This document shows, in pieces, positions 17,340 to 25,645 of a stretch of DNA of 51,311 nt. Source of the DNA: M55B127 sp035269185 (lineage in GTDB: Bacteria > Bacillota > Halanaerobiia > Halanaerobiales > M55B127); the NCBI GenBank assembly GCA_964430875.1, contig CAYSHP010000011.1:1-51311 (forward strand), in the 5' to 3' direction. The first letter of the stretch is position 1; every line of letters begins with the position of its first letter. A program made the translations under genes and the position numbers. Below the pieces are notes generated by a model. The model was given only the letters and a program-made list of their open reading frames with translations. It did no database searches and was not told the origin of the DNA.

Positions 17340-17889
17340 CTTATTAACCTTCTCTCCATATCTATATAGCCCCTATATTACAGCTTTTTCATATCAGTGG
17401 GTAATTTAAATAGTATATATTTTAGAAAATAATACTTAAACAAGTTAGATGTAAATATGTAATAAAGGTTTATTTATTTAAAAATGTAATGCCATATCTA
17501 ATCCACATCTTTATTGATATTATTTTGTAATTTTATTATGTATTAGTTTTTCTGAATTCTATTTTTTCATGGCTATATTAAATATTATAAATTATCATCT
17601 TATTACAATTATAACTTATTTAACAAATTTATATAACTTGTAACCTAATATAATATCTTGACAACTATTAGTTTTATTATTTTATTTAGAAACGAGAATT
17701 TAATAACTTGATTATTCAGAGATATTAGACTTCTCTACAAATATTATTTTTTTTGTTCTTTTATAGAGGATAATTGCTTTAGTCCTATAATTATAACTTA
17801 TAAAAAATAAGGAATAAAATGAATTGGGAATGAAATAAATTATGACTCCTGTTTAATTTATGCAAATTTTTATTTTCAAGGGGGTAACT
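17340..17889. promoter_or_regulatory. Divergent intergenic region between two flavoprotein genes
   Basis: No gene is supported in this AT-rich 550-base stretch. On the plus strand TTGACA at 17658-17663 and TTTATT at 17681-17686 are 17 bases apart, about 200 bases ahead of the next gene. I could not choose a promoter for the minus-strand gene. Confidence 0.35.
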
Positions 17890-18666
17890 ATTATAAAAAT
17901 TACAGCTTTTGTAGGTAGTGCAAGAAAAAAACACACATATGAGGCAACTAAAAAATTCTTAAAAAGTTTACAAAGATATGGGGATATAGAATATGAAATA
18001 GTGATGTTAAGTGATTATAAATTGCATATATGTAAAGGATGCAAATTATGTTTGGATAAAGAAGAAGATTTATGTCCTTTAGAAGATGATAGGGATATAC
18101 TAATAAAAAAAATTAAAGATTCAGATGGTATAGTGTTAGCAACCCCTAACTATTCATTTCAAGTCTCAGGATTAATGAAAGTATTTTTAGATAGATTAGC
18201 TTTCTTTTTTCATCGTCCCCAATTTTTTGGTAAGACATATACTAATATAGTAGTACAAGGAATTTATGGAGGAAAGAAAATAATTGAATATTTAAATCAA
18301 ATTGGTAATGGTTTAGGGTTTAATGTAAAAAAAGGGGTTTGCTTAAAATCCCTGGAACCAATTTCAAAGAAACAAGAGATGAAAAATAATAAAAAGATTG
18401 ATAGATTAAGTGAAAAATATTATAAGCAATTAATAAAACAGGATTATCCTAATCCTTCTATTTTTAAACTGATCTTATTTAGAATGTCCAGATCTAGTAT
18501 CAAAGTTTCTTTAAATGAAGATTATAAAGATTATAGACACTATAAAGAAAAAGGATGGTTTGATTCAAGTTACTATTATCCAGTGAAATTGATTTTTTTA
18601 AAACAAATTATTGGTTTAATATTTGATAAATTAGCAGTTCGCATGTCAAAGAATGATAAATCATAA
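17890..18666 (+). CDS. NAD(P)H-dependent FMN reductase / iron-sulfur flavoprotein-like
   Basis: About 259 residues. The N-terminus, ITAFVGSARKK, is the FMN phosphate-binding loop of flavodoxin-fold reductases. It is followed by CKGCKLCLDKEEDLC, the Cys motif of iron-sulfur flavoproteins and related reductases, then DD.DI, GIVLATPNYSFQVSGLMKVFLDR, and a long basic C-terminal extension. Cytoplasmic redox role; partner unknown. The start is odd: an ATG at 17860 is in frame but lacks a ribosome-binding site, while AAGGGGG at 17878-17884 is correctly spaced for the ATT at 17890, which gives the normal family start. Confidence 0.82.
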   Translation: MIKITAFVGSARKKHTYEATKKFLKSLQRYGDIEYEIVMLSDYKLHICKGCKLCLDKEEDLCPLEDDRDILIKKIKDSDGIVLATPNYSFQVSGLMKVFLDRLAFFFHRPQFFGKTYTNIVVQGIYGGKKIIEYLNQIGNGLGFNVKKGVCLKSLEPISKKQEMKNNKKIDRLSEKYYKQLIKQDYPNPSIFKLILFRMSRSSIKVSLNEDYKDYRHYKEKGWFDSSYYYPVKLIFLKQIIGLIFDKLAVRMSKNDKS

Positions 18667-18699
18667 TTTAAAAAAATATAAATAAAACCATTTAGAAAC

Positions 18700-19419
18700 C
18701 TAAAATTCAATATCCTTTTGTCTGATATTGTTATTTCTCAAAAGTTGGTTAAAATATGTAGATCTGGGACTAGCTTTACTATTCAATAGTTCAATTAAAG
18801 ACATAACATCTGATTCTGCTCTATGTGCTTGTTCAGTATCTATATCATGATCATTTAACAAGTTTTGCAATCCCTTAGAATTAAAGCCCCTTTTTCTCCA
18901 TCTGATTCCATTCATGCTACAAAGCCATACTTTACTATTGAGTTTCTTAAATTCTTTTTCTATAAATCTTTTATCAAAAGAAGCATTATGGGCTACTAGA
19001 AAATCAGCTTCATCAAAAAGAGAGTATAACCTCTGGTAATCAATTTGCTGATCCTTGAGCATATCATGTGTAATATTATGAACATTTTGAGCTTCTGGAT
19101 TAATGTCAACATTAGGTTCTCTTAAGCCTGTATACTTATCAATAACTGTTAGAGATCCTTGTTTATCAAATTCAACTAATACAGCAGTAATTTCAATAAA
19201 TTCATCTATTGTAGTTAAACCTGTAGTCTCAGTATCTAGGATTAAGGCTTTGTTATTATACCTATTTCCATTAGATCTACTTTGGGTTGAATCATTGGTT
19301 TTATCTTCGATATTAACTTTGGCTTTACCCTGAGCGTGGTCTGAAGAGGATTCCTGTCTATTACTCCTAAAATAATACCATACGATTAATATTATAGCTA
19401 TCATTAAAAACAAATACAT
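18700..19419 (-). CDS. Membrane-anchored DEDDh 3'-5' exonuclease (DnaQ-like)
   Basis: A 239-residue protein. Residues 1-18 form a single hydrophobic N-terminal helix (LFLMIAIILIVWYYF), a polar Ser/Asn/Gln linker runs to about 57, and then comes a DnaQ/epsilon-type exonuclease domain. Exo I is LDTETTG (D62, E64), exo II is AHNASFDKRF (D149), and exo III is HRAESDV (H199, D204), so all DEDDh residues are present. Epsilon-like nucleases are normally soluble, so the anchor is unusual. It is encoded alone, convergent with the flavoprotein gene. Cellular role unknown. Confidence 0.88.
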   Translation of the reverse strand: MYLFLMIAIILIVWYYFRSNRQESSSDHAQGKAKVNIEDKTNDSTQSRSNGNRYNNKALILDTETTGLTTIDEFIEITAVLVEFDKQGSLTVIDKYTGLREPNVDINPEAQNVHNITHDMLKDQQIDYQRLYSLFDEADFLVAHNASFDKRFIEKEFKKLNSKVWLCSMNGIRWRKRGFNSKGLQNLLNDHDIDTEQAHRAESDVMSLIELLNSKASPRSTYFNQLLRNNNIRQKDIEF

Positions 19420-19689
19420 ACTGTTACCCCCTCAATTTTATTTAGCTACTTAAATCTTTCTATAGTTTAATTGAACAAAATTTCAATAATTCCTTTAGAT
19501 TGAAATTGGAATAATATATCAGATACATAATTATAAAAATGATTTTACAATAAGATCTTAAAATAATATTGAAAAACTTTTTTAATATATTACTTATTAT
19601 TACTTTTAAACCTTAATTTTAGGATAAAAATAATCATCATAATTATTTTTAATAATATCTGTATTTAAACCGTACTTTTTAATAAGCAT

Positions 19690-19829
19690 TTTACATAGAA
19701 CATAAAGTTGATATAATTAATAAAGGTTTATTTAACTTTCTAAGTAAAAATTCTAAGGGATAGATGCATTGTTTCTTAAAAATTATTTGATTTTCCTGAA
19801 ACAATGCACTTATATCTCTTATTTTAAGA
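19690..19829 (+). promoter_or_regulatory. Promoter and two-hairpin leader ahead of the MBL-fold gene
   Basis: TTTACA at 19690-19695 and TATAAT at 19712-19717 (16-base spacer) form a promoter about 200 bases before the gene at 19914. In the leader, TGCATTGTTTC at 19765-19775 pairs perfectly with GAAACAATGCA at 19798-19808, and CTCTTA/TAAGAG forms a second hairpin at 19815-19829. A regulatory leader is possible. I do not recognise a known riboswitch. The remainder of 19420-19913 holds no gene. Confidence 0.4.
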
Positions 19830-19913
19830 GGTTATTACTGAATTTTTTCTTAAAAGTATATATTATGATTAATAAAATATGATTACATTTAAAATCAAGA
19901 AGTGGTGGAAAAG

Positions 19914-20723
19914 ATGTTTAAAAAAAGTATTCTCATATTAGGCTTGATCATATTAATAATAACATTTAATACGATGGCAGTTGCAGAAGATTTATCAATG
20001 ACTATTATTTATGATAATTATTCCTATCAAGAAAATTTAAGTACTGATTGGGGTTTTTCCTGTTATATAGAAGGTTTGCATGATAATATTTTATTTGACA
20101 CAGGTAAAAATGGTGTAATACTTTTAGATAATATGGAAAGATTAGCTATAAAACCAGAAATTATTGATACCATTATTCTTTCACATCATCACCAGGACCA
20201 TACAGGAGGCCTAAATGATTTCTTGAATTCAAATAATGAAGTAGATGTATATATTCCTAATTCATTTCTTGACATGCAAAAACAAAATATAAAACAAGCA
20301 GGAGCAAATTTAATAAACATAGTTGATTCAACAAAAATATGTGATAGTGTCTTCTCTACAGGAGAATTAGGAGTTGTCGTAAAAGAACAATCATTGATTA
20401 TTAAAACAAATAAAGGTTTAGTTATCATAACAGGTTGTGCTCATCCCGGTGTAGTTAAAATAGTAAAAAAAGCGAAAGAACTCTACAGTGAAGATATTTA
20501 CTTATTAATGGGAGGTTTTCATTTAAACGATGAGAATACTTCTGAAATAAAAGAAATTGCTGAGCAATTAAAAAAGGAAGGAGTTATTAAAGTAGCTCCT
20601 AGTCATTGTTCAGGAGATAAGGCAAGAAATATTTTTTCACCTGTTTTTAAAGATAATTATATTATTTCAGGTGTGGGTAAAAAAATAATAATTAAAAATA
20701 GTTTTGAAAATAAGGTACCTTAA
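19914..20723 (+). CDS. Exported metallo-beta-lactamase-fold hydrolase
   Basis: A 269-residue MBL-fold protein related to the COG1237 group (annotated as dihydropterin-aminobenzene-phosphate synthase-like). The metal motif is SHHHQDHTGG (about residues 86-95), with an upstream ILFDTGKNG strand, ITGCAHPGV (about 174), GGFHL and PSHCSGDKA (about 226). Unlike most relatives, it has a signal sequence (hydrophobic to about residue 23, TMAVA), so it probably works outside the membrane. An in-frame GTG at 19902 exists, but the ATG at 19914 gives the cleaner signal peptide. Substrate unknown. Confidence 0.85.
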   Translation: MFKKSILILGLIILIITFNTMAVAEDLSMTIIYDNYSYQENLSTDWGFSCYIEGLHDNILFDTGKNGVILLDNMERLAIKPEIIDTIILSHHHQDHTGGLNDFLNSNNEVDVYIPNSFLDMQKQNIKQAGANLINIVDSTKICDSVFSTGELGVVVKEQSLIIKTNKGLVIITGCAHPGVVKIVKKAKELYSEDIYLLMGGFHLNDENTSEIKEIAEQLKKEGVIKVAPSHCSGDKARNIFSPVFKDNYIISGVGKKIIIKNSFENKVP

Positions 20724-20890
20724 ATGTTAAAATATATAATAAGAAATATTGACAAGTAAACTGTATATGATAAAGTAAAGATACTAACTAATAACAGAAA
20801 ATGATTTCATGAATTTCTCCATCTAGACCCATAGTTTAGATGGATTTAATTAATTTTTTATGGACAATAATAATACCAGGGAGTGATATT

Positions 20891-21199
20891 ATTAAAAAGA
20901 AGTTTTGGAAATTAAAAGAAAAGATGTTTGTATTTTTACATCAAAAAAACAGTTATTTATTCTTTTTAATTGGACTAATCACTGGGATAATTTTTATGTT
21001 AGCTAATTTTGTCAAAGATATTAGCATTGGTATTACAGCTTTGATTATTGGTATTATAATATTTGAGATTTTTAAACATTATTTTGGGGAAACCCCCAAT
21101 ATAATTGTAACTGATCATGAAGATAAAGAAGAAACGTATGCAATGATTAAAAAAGCAATTCAAGATTCTATTGAAGAAAAAACAAAAGAAGCAGACTAA
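20891..21199 (+). CDS. Small membrane protein of unknown function
   Basis: About 102 residues: a basic N-terminus (IKKKFWKLKEK), two membrane helices at roughly 22-42 and 46-64, and a charged cytoplasmic tail rich in Glu and Lys (KEETYAMIKKAIQDSIEEKTKEAD). I do not recognise a family. An ATG at 20840 is in frame but has no ribosome-binding site, whereas AGGGAG at 20878-20883 sits before ATT codons at 20888 and 20891, which suggests a non-standard start. It is followed by a strong terminator. Confidence 0.6.
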   Translation: MKKKFWKLKEKMFVFLHQKNSYLFFLIGLITGIIFMLANFVKDISIGITALIIGIIIFEIFKHYFGETPNIIVTDHEDKEETYAMIKKAIQDSIEEKTKEAD

Positions 21200-21218
21200 A
21201 AAGAGTAAAATTTATAAA

Positions 21219-21262
21219 GGGGTATACTATTATTAAAAATAATAGTGTGCCCCTAATTTTTT
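21219..21262 (+). terminator. Rho-independent terminator
   Basis: A long stem, GGGGTATACTATTATT at 21219-21234 with AATAATAGTGTGCCCC at 21238-21253 (one G-T pair), is followed by a T tract. It ends the small membrane-protein gene. Confidence 0.85.
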
Positions 21263-21421
21263 ATTATATAAACCTAATAATTTAGAGATCTCTCTATATC
21301 ATTTCAACATATTTAAAGGAAAATTACATTCAATATATAATTTATTATTTAATAATACATATTTTGAGTATTATAAAGTGAAAATTATTTAAAATAAAAA
21401 TTATAAATATGGAGGTCTAAA

Positions 21422-22066
21422 ATGGACAAAAATAAGATGCATTCTATATGTGCAAAATGTGATGTAAAAACATGTAGTACTAATTCAAAGGATTATCCTG
21501 ATTGGTGTTTGCAGGGGAAGGGAAACTGGCTGCAAAATGCTTTAAAAGAATATAAGAAAGAAGAAAATATAAGTCTATATAAAACTGCAGCTCATATTGA
21601 AACTACGGGATATAAAAAGTGGCCAAGATTAAAAGAAATTGCGGAGTATGCTATAGCTTCTAACTTTGAAAATTTAGGTATTGCATTTTGTATTGGCTTA
21701 GAAAAAGAAGCTAAGATAGCTACTAAATATTTTGAAGGTAGAGGATTAACAGTTAATTCAGCTGTCTGTAGTTGTGGGAGCATTGATAAGGCAGATTTGG
21801 ATATTCCGCCTGAGGATAGATTTTCACCGAAAGGATTTGAAGCAGGTTGCAATCCTATTGGTCAAGCAGAGTTATTATCTGAATGTAAGACAGATTTTAA
21901 TATAGTTTTAGGTCTTTGTGTAGGACATGATAGTCTGTTTTTTAAACATTCCAAAGCACCGACTACAGTTTTAGCTGTGAAAGATAGAGTTTTAGGACAC
22001 AATCCTTTAGTTGCCGTCTATAATGCTGATAGTTATTATAGTCATCTTTTTGAAAATGAGGAATAA
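21422..22066 (+). CDS. DUF1847 metal-binding protein
   Basis: A 214-residue Cys-rich cytoplasmic protein of the DUF1847 family. The N-terminal CAKCDVKTC and a later WC (residues about 10-29) and VCSCGSIDKADL, GCNP and LGLCVGHDSLFFKHS motifs supply at least nine Cys, consistent with metal or cluster binding. The central GIAFCIGLEKEAK helix and PTTVLAVKDRVLGHNP end are also family features. GGAGGT precedes the ATG. Function is uncharacterised in the literature I know. Confidence 0.85.
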   Translation: MDKNKMHSICAKCDVKTCSTNSKDYPDWCLQGKGNWLQNALKEYKKEENISLYKTAAHIETTGYKKWPRLKEIAEYAIASNFENLGIAFCIGLEKEAKIATKYFEGRGLTVNSAVCSCGSIDKADLDIPPEDRFSPKGFEAGCNPIGQAELLSECKTDFNIVLGLCVGHDSLFFKHSKAPTTVLAVKDRVLGHNPLVAVYNADSYYSHLFENEE

Positions 22067-22196
22067 ATTTTTAATAGTGATATAATATTAACAATTATTG
22101 TTATATTTGAAGGTATCTTTAAGAAATTATAGAAATATTAAAGATAAGGATAATAAAAAGAATTTAGATTTCTATATCTGGGAGGAATAAAATACA

Positions 22197-24362
22197 ATGG
22201 CCGAGGATTTGACGTTTGCGCTGGATATTGGTACAAGAACTATAATTGGATTACTCATTAAAAAAGATAAAACTGGTTATGAAATTATACATTCTGCAGT
22301 AAGCGAACATCCAACCAGGGCAATGCTGGATGGTCAAATACATAATGTAGTGGAAGTAGCCGGGGAAGTAAAAAAAGTTAAAGAAGAATTAGAAGCAAAG
22401 TCAGGAAAAAAGTTAAAAAAAGTTGCCATTGCTGCAGCTGGGCGAGCCTTAAGAACGGTTAATCAAAGTTTTAATTTAGAATTAGATAAAAAAACCTTTA
22501 TTGAAACTGAAGATGTAAATAGGTTAGAACTTTTAGCCATTCAGAAAGCACAGAGTAATCTATCTGCTAATGAAAACCAAGCAGAAGAAAATCTAAATTA
22601 CCACTTTGTAGGTTATAGTGTTAGTAAATATAGATTAGATGGCATAGAAATTGGGGAATTAATAGGTCAAAGAGGTCAAAATTTAGAAGCAGATTTAGTA
22701 GCCACCTTTTTACCACGTATTGTAATTGATTCCTTACTTTCCGTTATTAATAGGGTAGATTTAGAAGTAGAACATCTGACCTTAGAGCCGATTGCTGCTT
22801 CTCATGTTGTTATACCAGAATCAATGAGTACTTTTAATTTAGCCTTAGTAGATATTGGAGCCGGTACCTCTGATATTGCTATTACAAAAGATGGTTCAAT
22901 TATAGGTTATGATATGGTGCCAATTGCAGGAGATGAGATAACCGAACAAATATCTGAAAGTTTTTTAATTGACTATAATACGGCTGAAAAAGTAAAATGT
23001 AATCTTCAAAAAGAAGAAACCTTAAATGTTAAAACAATCCTTGGTGATGATATTGAAATAGACAGTCAGAGTGTCTTAGAAGTAATTGAACCACAATTAG
23101 ATACTTTAACTGAATCAATTGCTGAAAGCATATTAAATATAAATACTACTCCTCCCCAAGCTGTGATATTTATTGGTGGAGGTAGCTTAACATTAGGTCT
23201 AAAAGAAAAGTTCTCTGATAAAATAGATCTTATCCCTAATAGAATTGGGATAAGAAAAAAAGATGATTTAGAAAATGTTCTCGGTGAAATAGAAAAAATT
23301 AATTCAACCCAGACCTTAACACCTATTGGAATCGCTGTGACCACTGAAGAGACCCAAAATAAAGCAGTATTTATAGATGTAGAAGTAAATGATGAAACAG
23401 TTAATTTACTAACAATTTCTCAACCTACTATTGCTGATGCTTTTTTAGCTGCTGATATTGATATAAAAGATATTACTCCTTCTATGGGTATGGGCATAAC
23501 CTGTACTATCAATGGAGAATTAAAGACAGTAAAAGGTGAATTTGGGGAAAAAGGATCCCTTTATTTAAATGGCAGAGAAGCAAGTCTAGATACAAAAGTA
23601 AGTACTGGGGATCAGATAAATTTCGACTATGCTAAGCCTGGTAAAGATGCAAAAGCTTTAATTGAAGAACTAATACCTGATAAAGACTTAGTTTCATATC
23701 ATATTTATTTAGATGGAAGTAAAAACGAGGTTAAAACCCAGATCTATCAAAATAAAAACTGGGTAACGAAAGAAACTCCTGTTAAAGATGGTGCAAATAT
23801 TAAATATAATATACCTCAGACAATTAAAGATGGTATATCACAACTTTTAGAAATACCACCAGATATTTTAGGAAATAAAAGAATAGAATTTACTTTCAAT
23901 GGTGAGAAAAAAGAAATTGTCAAATCTCCTTATTTAATAAGAGAAGAAGGCAATTTAGTCAATTTAGATCGTAAAATTGAAAACAATCTTAAATTAACTG
24001 TAGAAAAAAAAGAAAATAATGAAGTAACAATTGGGGATTTTTTGCAGACAGAAGGGAATAATGATATAAAGATTGAATTTAATGGAAGTGATTTAGAAAT
24101 ACCAAACAAATTTTGGGAGATAGGTGTTAATGGAGACCAGGAAGATATTAATTACAAAATCGAAGAAGGAGATAAAATAAGAGCTTGGTCAAAAAAATTA
24201 ACTGTAGATCGAGTTTTTGAGCATATTAATTATAATATTTCAAATACTATGAAGGAAAATTTGAATATTAAGATTAACCAAGAAGAAGCTAGTTTGAAAT
24301 CTAAAATAAAAGATGGAGATAAGTTACTTATTGAAGTTTCTAAAAAAAGCAATAAATTTTAA
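22197..24362 (+). CDS. FtsA-like actin-fold ATPase with long C-terminal extension
   Basis: A 721-residue protein. Residues 1 to about 370 form an actin/FtsA-type ATPase domain: phosphate 1 ALDIGTRT (8-15), phosphate 2 LVDIGAGTSDIAI (about 217-229), and adenosine motif FIGGGSLTLGL (about 325-335). The remaining 350 residues look like repeated small beta-grasp or ubiquitin-like units (CTINGELKTVKG, LYLNGREASLDTKVSTGDQI, KINQEEASLKSKIKDGDKLL), a fusion absent from E. coli FtsA. No FtsZ or division cluster is adjacent and no amphipathic membrane tail is seen, so it may be a cytoskeletal paralogue and not division FtsA. Confidence 0.8.
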   Translation: MAEDLTFALDIGTRTIIGLLIKKDKTGYEIIHSAVSEHPTRAMLDGQIHNVVEVAGEVKKVKEELEAKSGKKLKKVAIAAAGRALRTVNQSFNLELDKKTFIETEDVNRLELLAIQKAQSNLSANENQAEENLNYHFVGYSVSKYRLDGIEIGELIGQRGQNLEADLVATFLPRIVIDSLLSVINRVDLEVEHLTLEPIAASHVVIPESMSTFNLALVDIGAGTSDIAITKDGSIIGYDMVPIAGDEITEQISESFLIDYNTAEKVKCNLQKEETLNVKTILGDDIEIDSQSVLEVIEPQLDTLTESIAESILNINTTPPQAVIFIGGGSLTLGLKEKFSDKIDLIPNRIGIRKKDDLENVLGEIEKINSTQTLTPIGIAVTTEETQNKAVFIDVEVNDETVNLLTISQPTIADAFLAADIDIKDITPSMGMGITCTINGELKTVKGEFGEKGSLYLNGREASLDTKVSTGDQINFDYAKPGKDAKALIEELIPDKDLVSYHIYLDGSKNEVKTQIYQNKNWVTKETPVKDGANIKYNIPQTIKDGISQLLEIPPDILGNKRIEFTFNGEKKEIVKSPYLIREEGNLVNLDRKIENNLKLTVEKKENNEVTIGDFLQTEGNNDIKIEFNGSDLEIPNKFWEIGVNGDQEDINYKIEEGDKIRAWSKKLTVDRVFEHINYNISNTMKENLNIKINQEEASLKSKIKDGDKLLIEVSKKSNKF

Positions 24363-24386
24363 AATAATAAGATATAAAGATTAAAG

Positions 24387-24409
24387 AATGCCGGGCTTTG
24401 CCCGGCATT
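24387..24409. terminator. Bidirectional terminator between the FtsA-like gene and nadE
   Basis: AATGCCGGGC at 24387-24396 pairs perfectly with GCCCGGCATT at 24400-24409 around a three-base loop. It is the most GC-rich spot in the area and lies between two convergent genes. T tracts are weak on both sides. Confidence 0.8.
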
Positions 24410-24417
24410 AGTATTTG

Positions 24418-25209
24418 TTAATTTAGTTGGAAAGTGGGTGTTTTTTCTTTATCTTGAGCAGCTTCTATTAATTCCTTAGTACGGGCCACATCATCTTCAT
24501 CAAATTTACTTAAATCTTTATCGTTTTCTAGAGCTTCATATATTTTATCAAAGGTTAGATAATCAATACCAAGATCTTTTTCATCTCGGTCATTATCACT
24601 ACCAATAAGACCTCCGCTTGGTTCACGATTTATAATTTCTTTAGGTACTTCCATTTGTTTAGATAGTTTCCAAACTTTAGTTTTTGTTAAGTCTCCTAAG
24701 GGACGCATGTCAGTAGCTTCATCACCATGTAATGTATAGTAACCAGAAAGGATTTCGCTTTTATTGCTGGTACCCATTACTACATAGTTTAATTTTTCTG
24801 CTATGTAGTAAAGTGTTAACATTCTTAAACGAGTTTGAATATTTTGTTCTGCTGGATCACTTGATGGTATTTTAGACTGGGGACAGTATTCTCTTTCTGC
24901 TTTGTTAATCTCAATTTGATGAAAAGTTTCTTCAATTTTATTATTAACTTCCTCTAAATTTACTGTCATTGTTTCAATATCAAATTCTTCAGCTAATTTA
25001 TTAGCATATTTGATATCTTTAGAAACGGTACCACTTGCAGGCAGTAAAACACCTAATAAATTATCACCAAAAGCTTCTTTACATAAAGCAGCAACCAGTG
25101 AAGAATCAATACCACCACTTAGTCCTACGACTACTCCTTCAGCATCTCTTTTGTCTACTTCTTTTTTCATCCATTCCTGAATTTCTTTTCCTAAATTTTC
25201 ATCAATCAT
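24418..25209 (-). CDS. nadE: NH3-dependent NAD+ synthase
   Basis: A 263-residue amidating enzyme converting deamido-NAD to NAD with ATP and ammonia. The PP-loop GLSGGIDSSLVAALC is at residues 29-43; other family stretches are PQSKIPSSDPAEQNIQTRLRM (about 123-143), GTSNKSEI and GYYTLHGDEATDMRPLGDLTKT. There is no glutaminase domain, so it uses free ammonia. The ATG at 25209 is chosen because GAGGAGGT lies just upstream, and a consensus promoter at 25271-25299 excludes the longer in-frame start, which would lie inside the promoter. Confidence 0.95.
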   Translation of the reverse strand: MIDENLGKEIQEWMKKEVDKRDAEGVVVGLSGGIDSSLVAALCKEAFGDNLLGVLLPASGTVSKDIKYANKLAEEFDIETMTVNLEEVNNKIEETFHQIEINKAEREYCPQSKIPSSDPAEQNIQTRLRMLTLYYIAEKLNYVVMGTSNKSEILSGYYTLHGDEATDMRPLGDLTKTKVWKLSKQMEVPKEIINREPSGGLIGSDNDRDEKDLGIDYLTFDKIYEALENDKDLSKFDEDDVARTKELIEAAQDKEKTPTFQLN

Positions 25210-25270
25210 TATTTTACTATTACCTCCTCGAGGTTGTTTAATAAAATACATCATTGACAAAACCATTAAG

Positions 25271-25299
25271 ATTATAAAAAAGCTAGAGGGGATTGTCAA
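25271..25299 (-). promoter_or_regulatory. Consensus promoter of nadE
   Basis: On the minus strand TTGACA (25299-25294), a 17-base spacer and TATAAT (25276-25271) match the sigma-A consensus perfectly, giving a 5' leader of about 55 bases. Confidence 0.85.
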
Positions 25300-25390
25300 G
25301 TTATAGAGTAAATTAATTTCTTAAATTATTAACTCTAAGATAATAAAGGAAATTATTATACAATTTAATACTGATATATAAGGGGGAAGA

Positions 25391-25426
25391 GTGATTTTGT
25401 TTATTAATCAAATATATTATTTTTAA
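25391..25426 (+). other. Possible 11-codon leader peptide
   Basis: AAGGGGGA at 25380-25387 precedes a GTG (25391) that opens an 11-codon hydrophobic frame ending in TAA. No promoter is clear before it, so it may be chance. The rest of 25300-25482 shows no gene. Confidence 0.15.
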
Positions 25427-25482
25427 ATTGCTTATATTAAAATTTTTGAAAATTTAAACTTGAATTTATTGCTTTTCATTCA

Positions 25483-25511
25483 TTGACTTCTATTTTTTTA
25501 TATGGTATTAT
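25483..25511 (+). promoter_or_regulatory. Promoter of the peptide-type ABC permease operon
   Basis: TTGACT at 25483-25488 and TATTAT at 25506-25511 are 17 bases apart, about 135 bases before the first permease ATG. Confidence 0.7.
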
Positions 25512-25537
25512 CGTTCTATAATTAGTCTATATTGACA

Positions 25538-25549
25538 TACTAATTAGTA
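25538..25549. promoter_or_regulatory. 12-base perfect palindrome, candidate operator
   Basis: TACTAATTAGTA is a perfect palindrome about 27 bases downstream of the promoter's -10 box, in the 5' leader of the ABC operon. A repressor bound there could block transcription. No regulator gene is adjacent. A TTGACA at 25532-25537 and TATAAT at 25548-25553 flank it but are only 10 bases apart, too close to be a promoter. Confidence 0.35.
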
Positions 25550-25645
25550 TAATAGAGTTTTTTTTTATAACAATGTTTTACAAAAATTAAATATTAAATG
25601 TGTAATCGGAATTATCATAAGAATTTATTAGAAGGGAGTAGTTAG

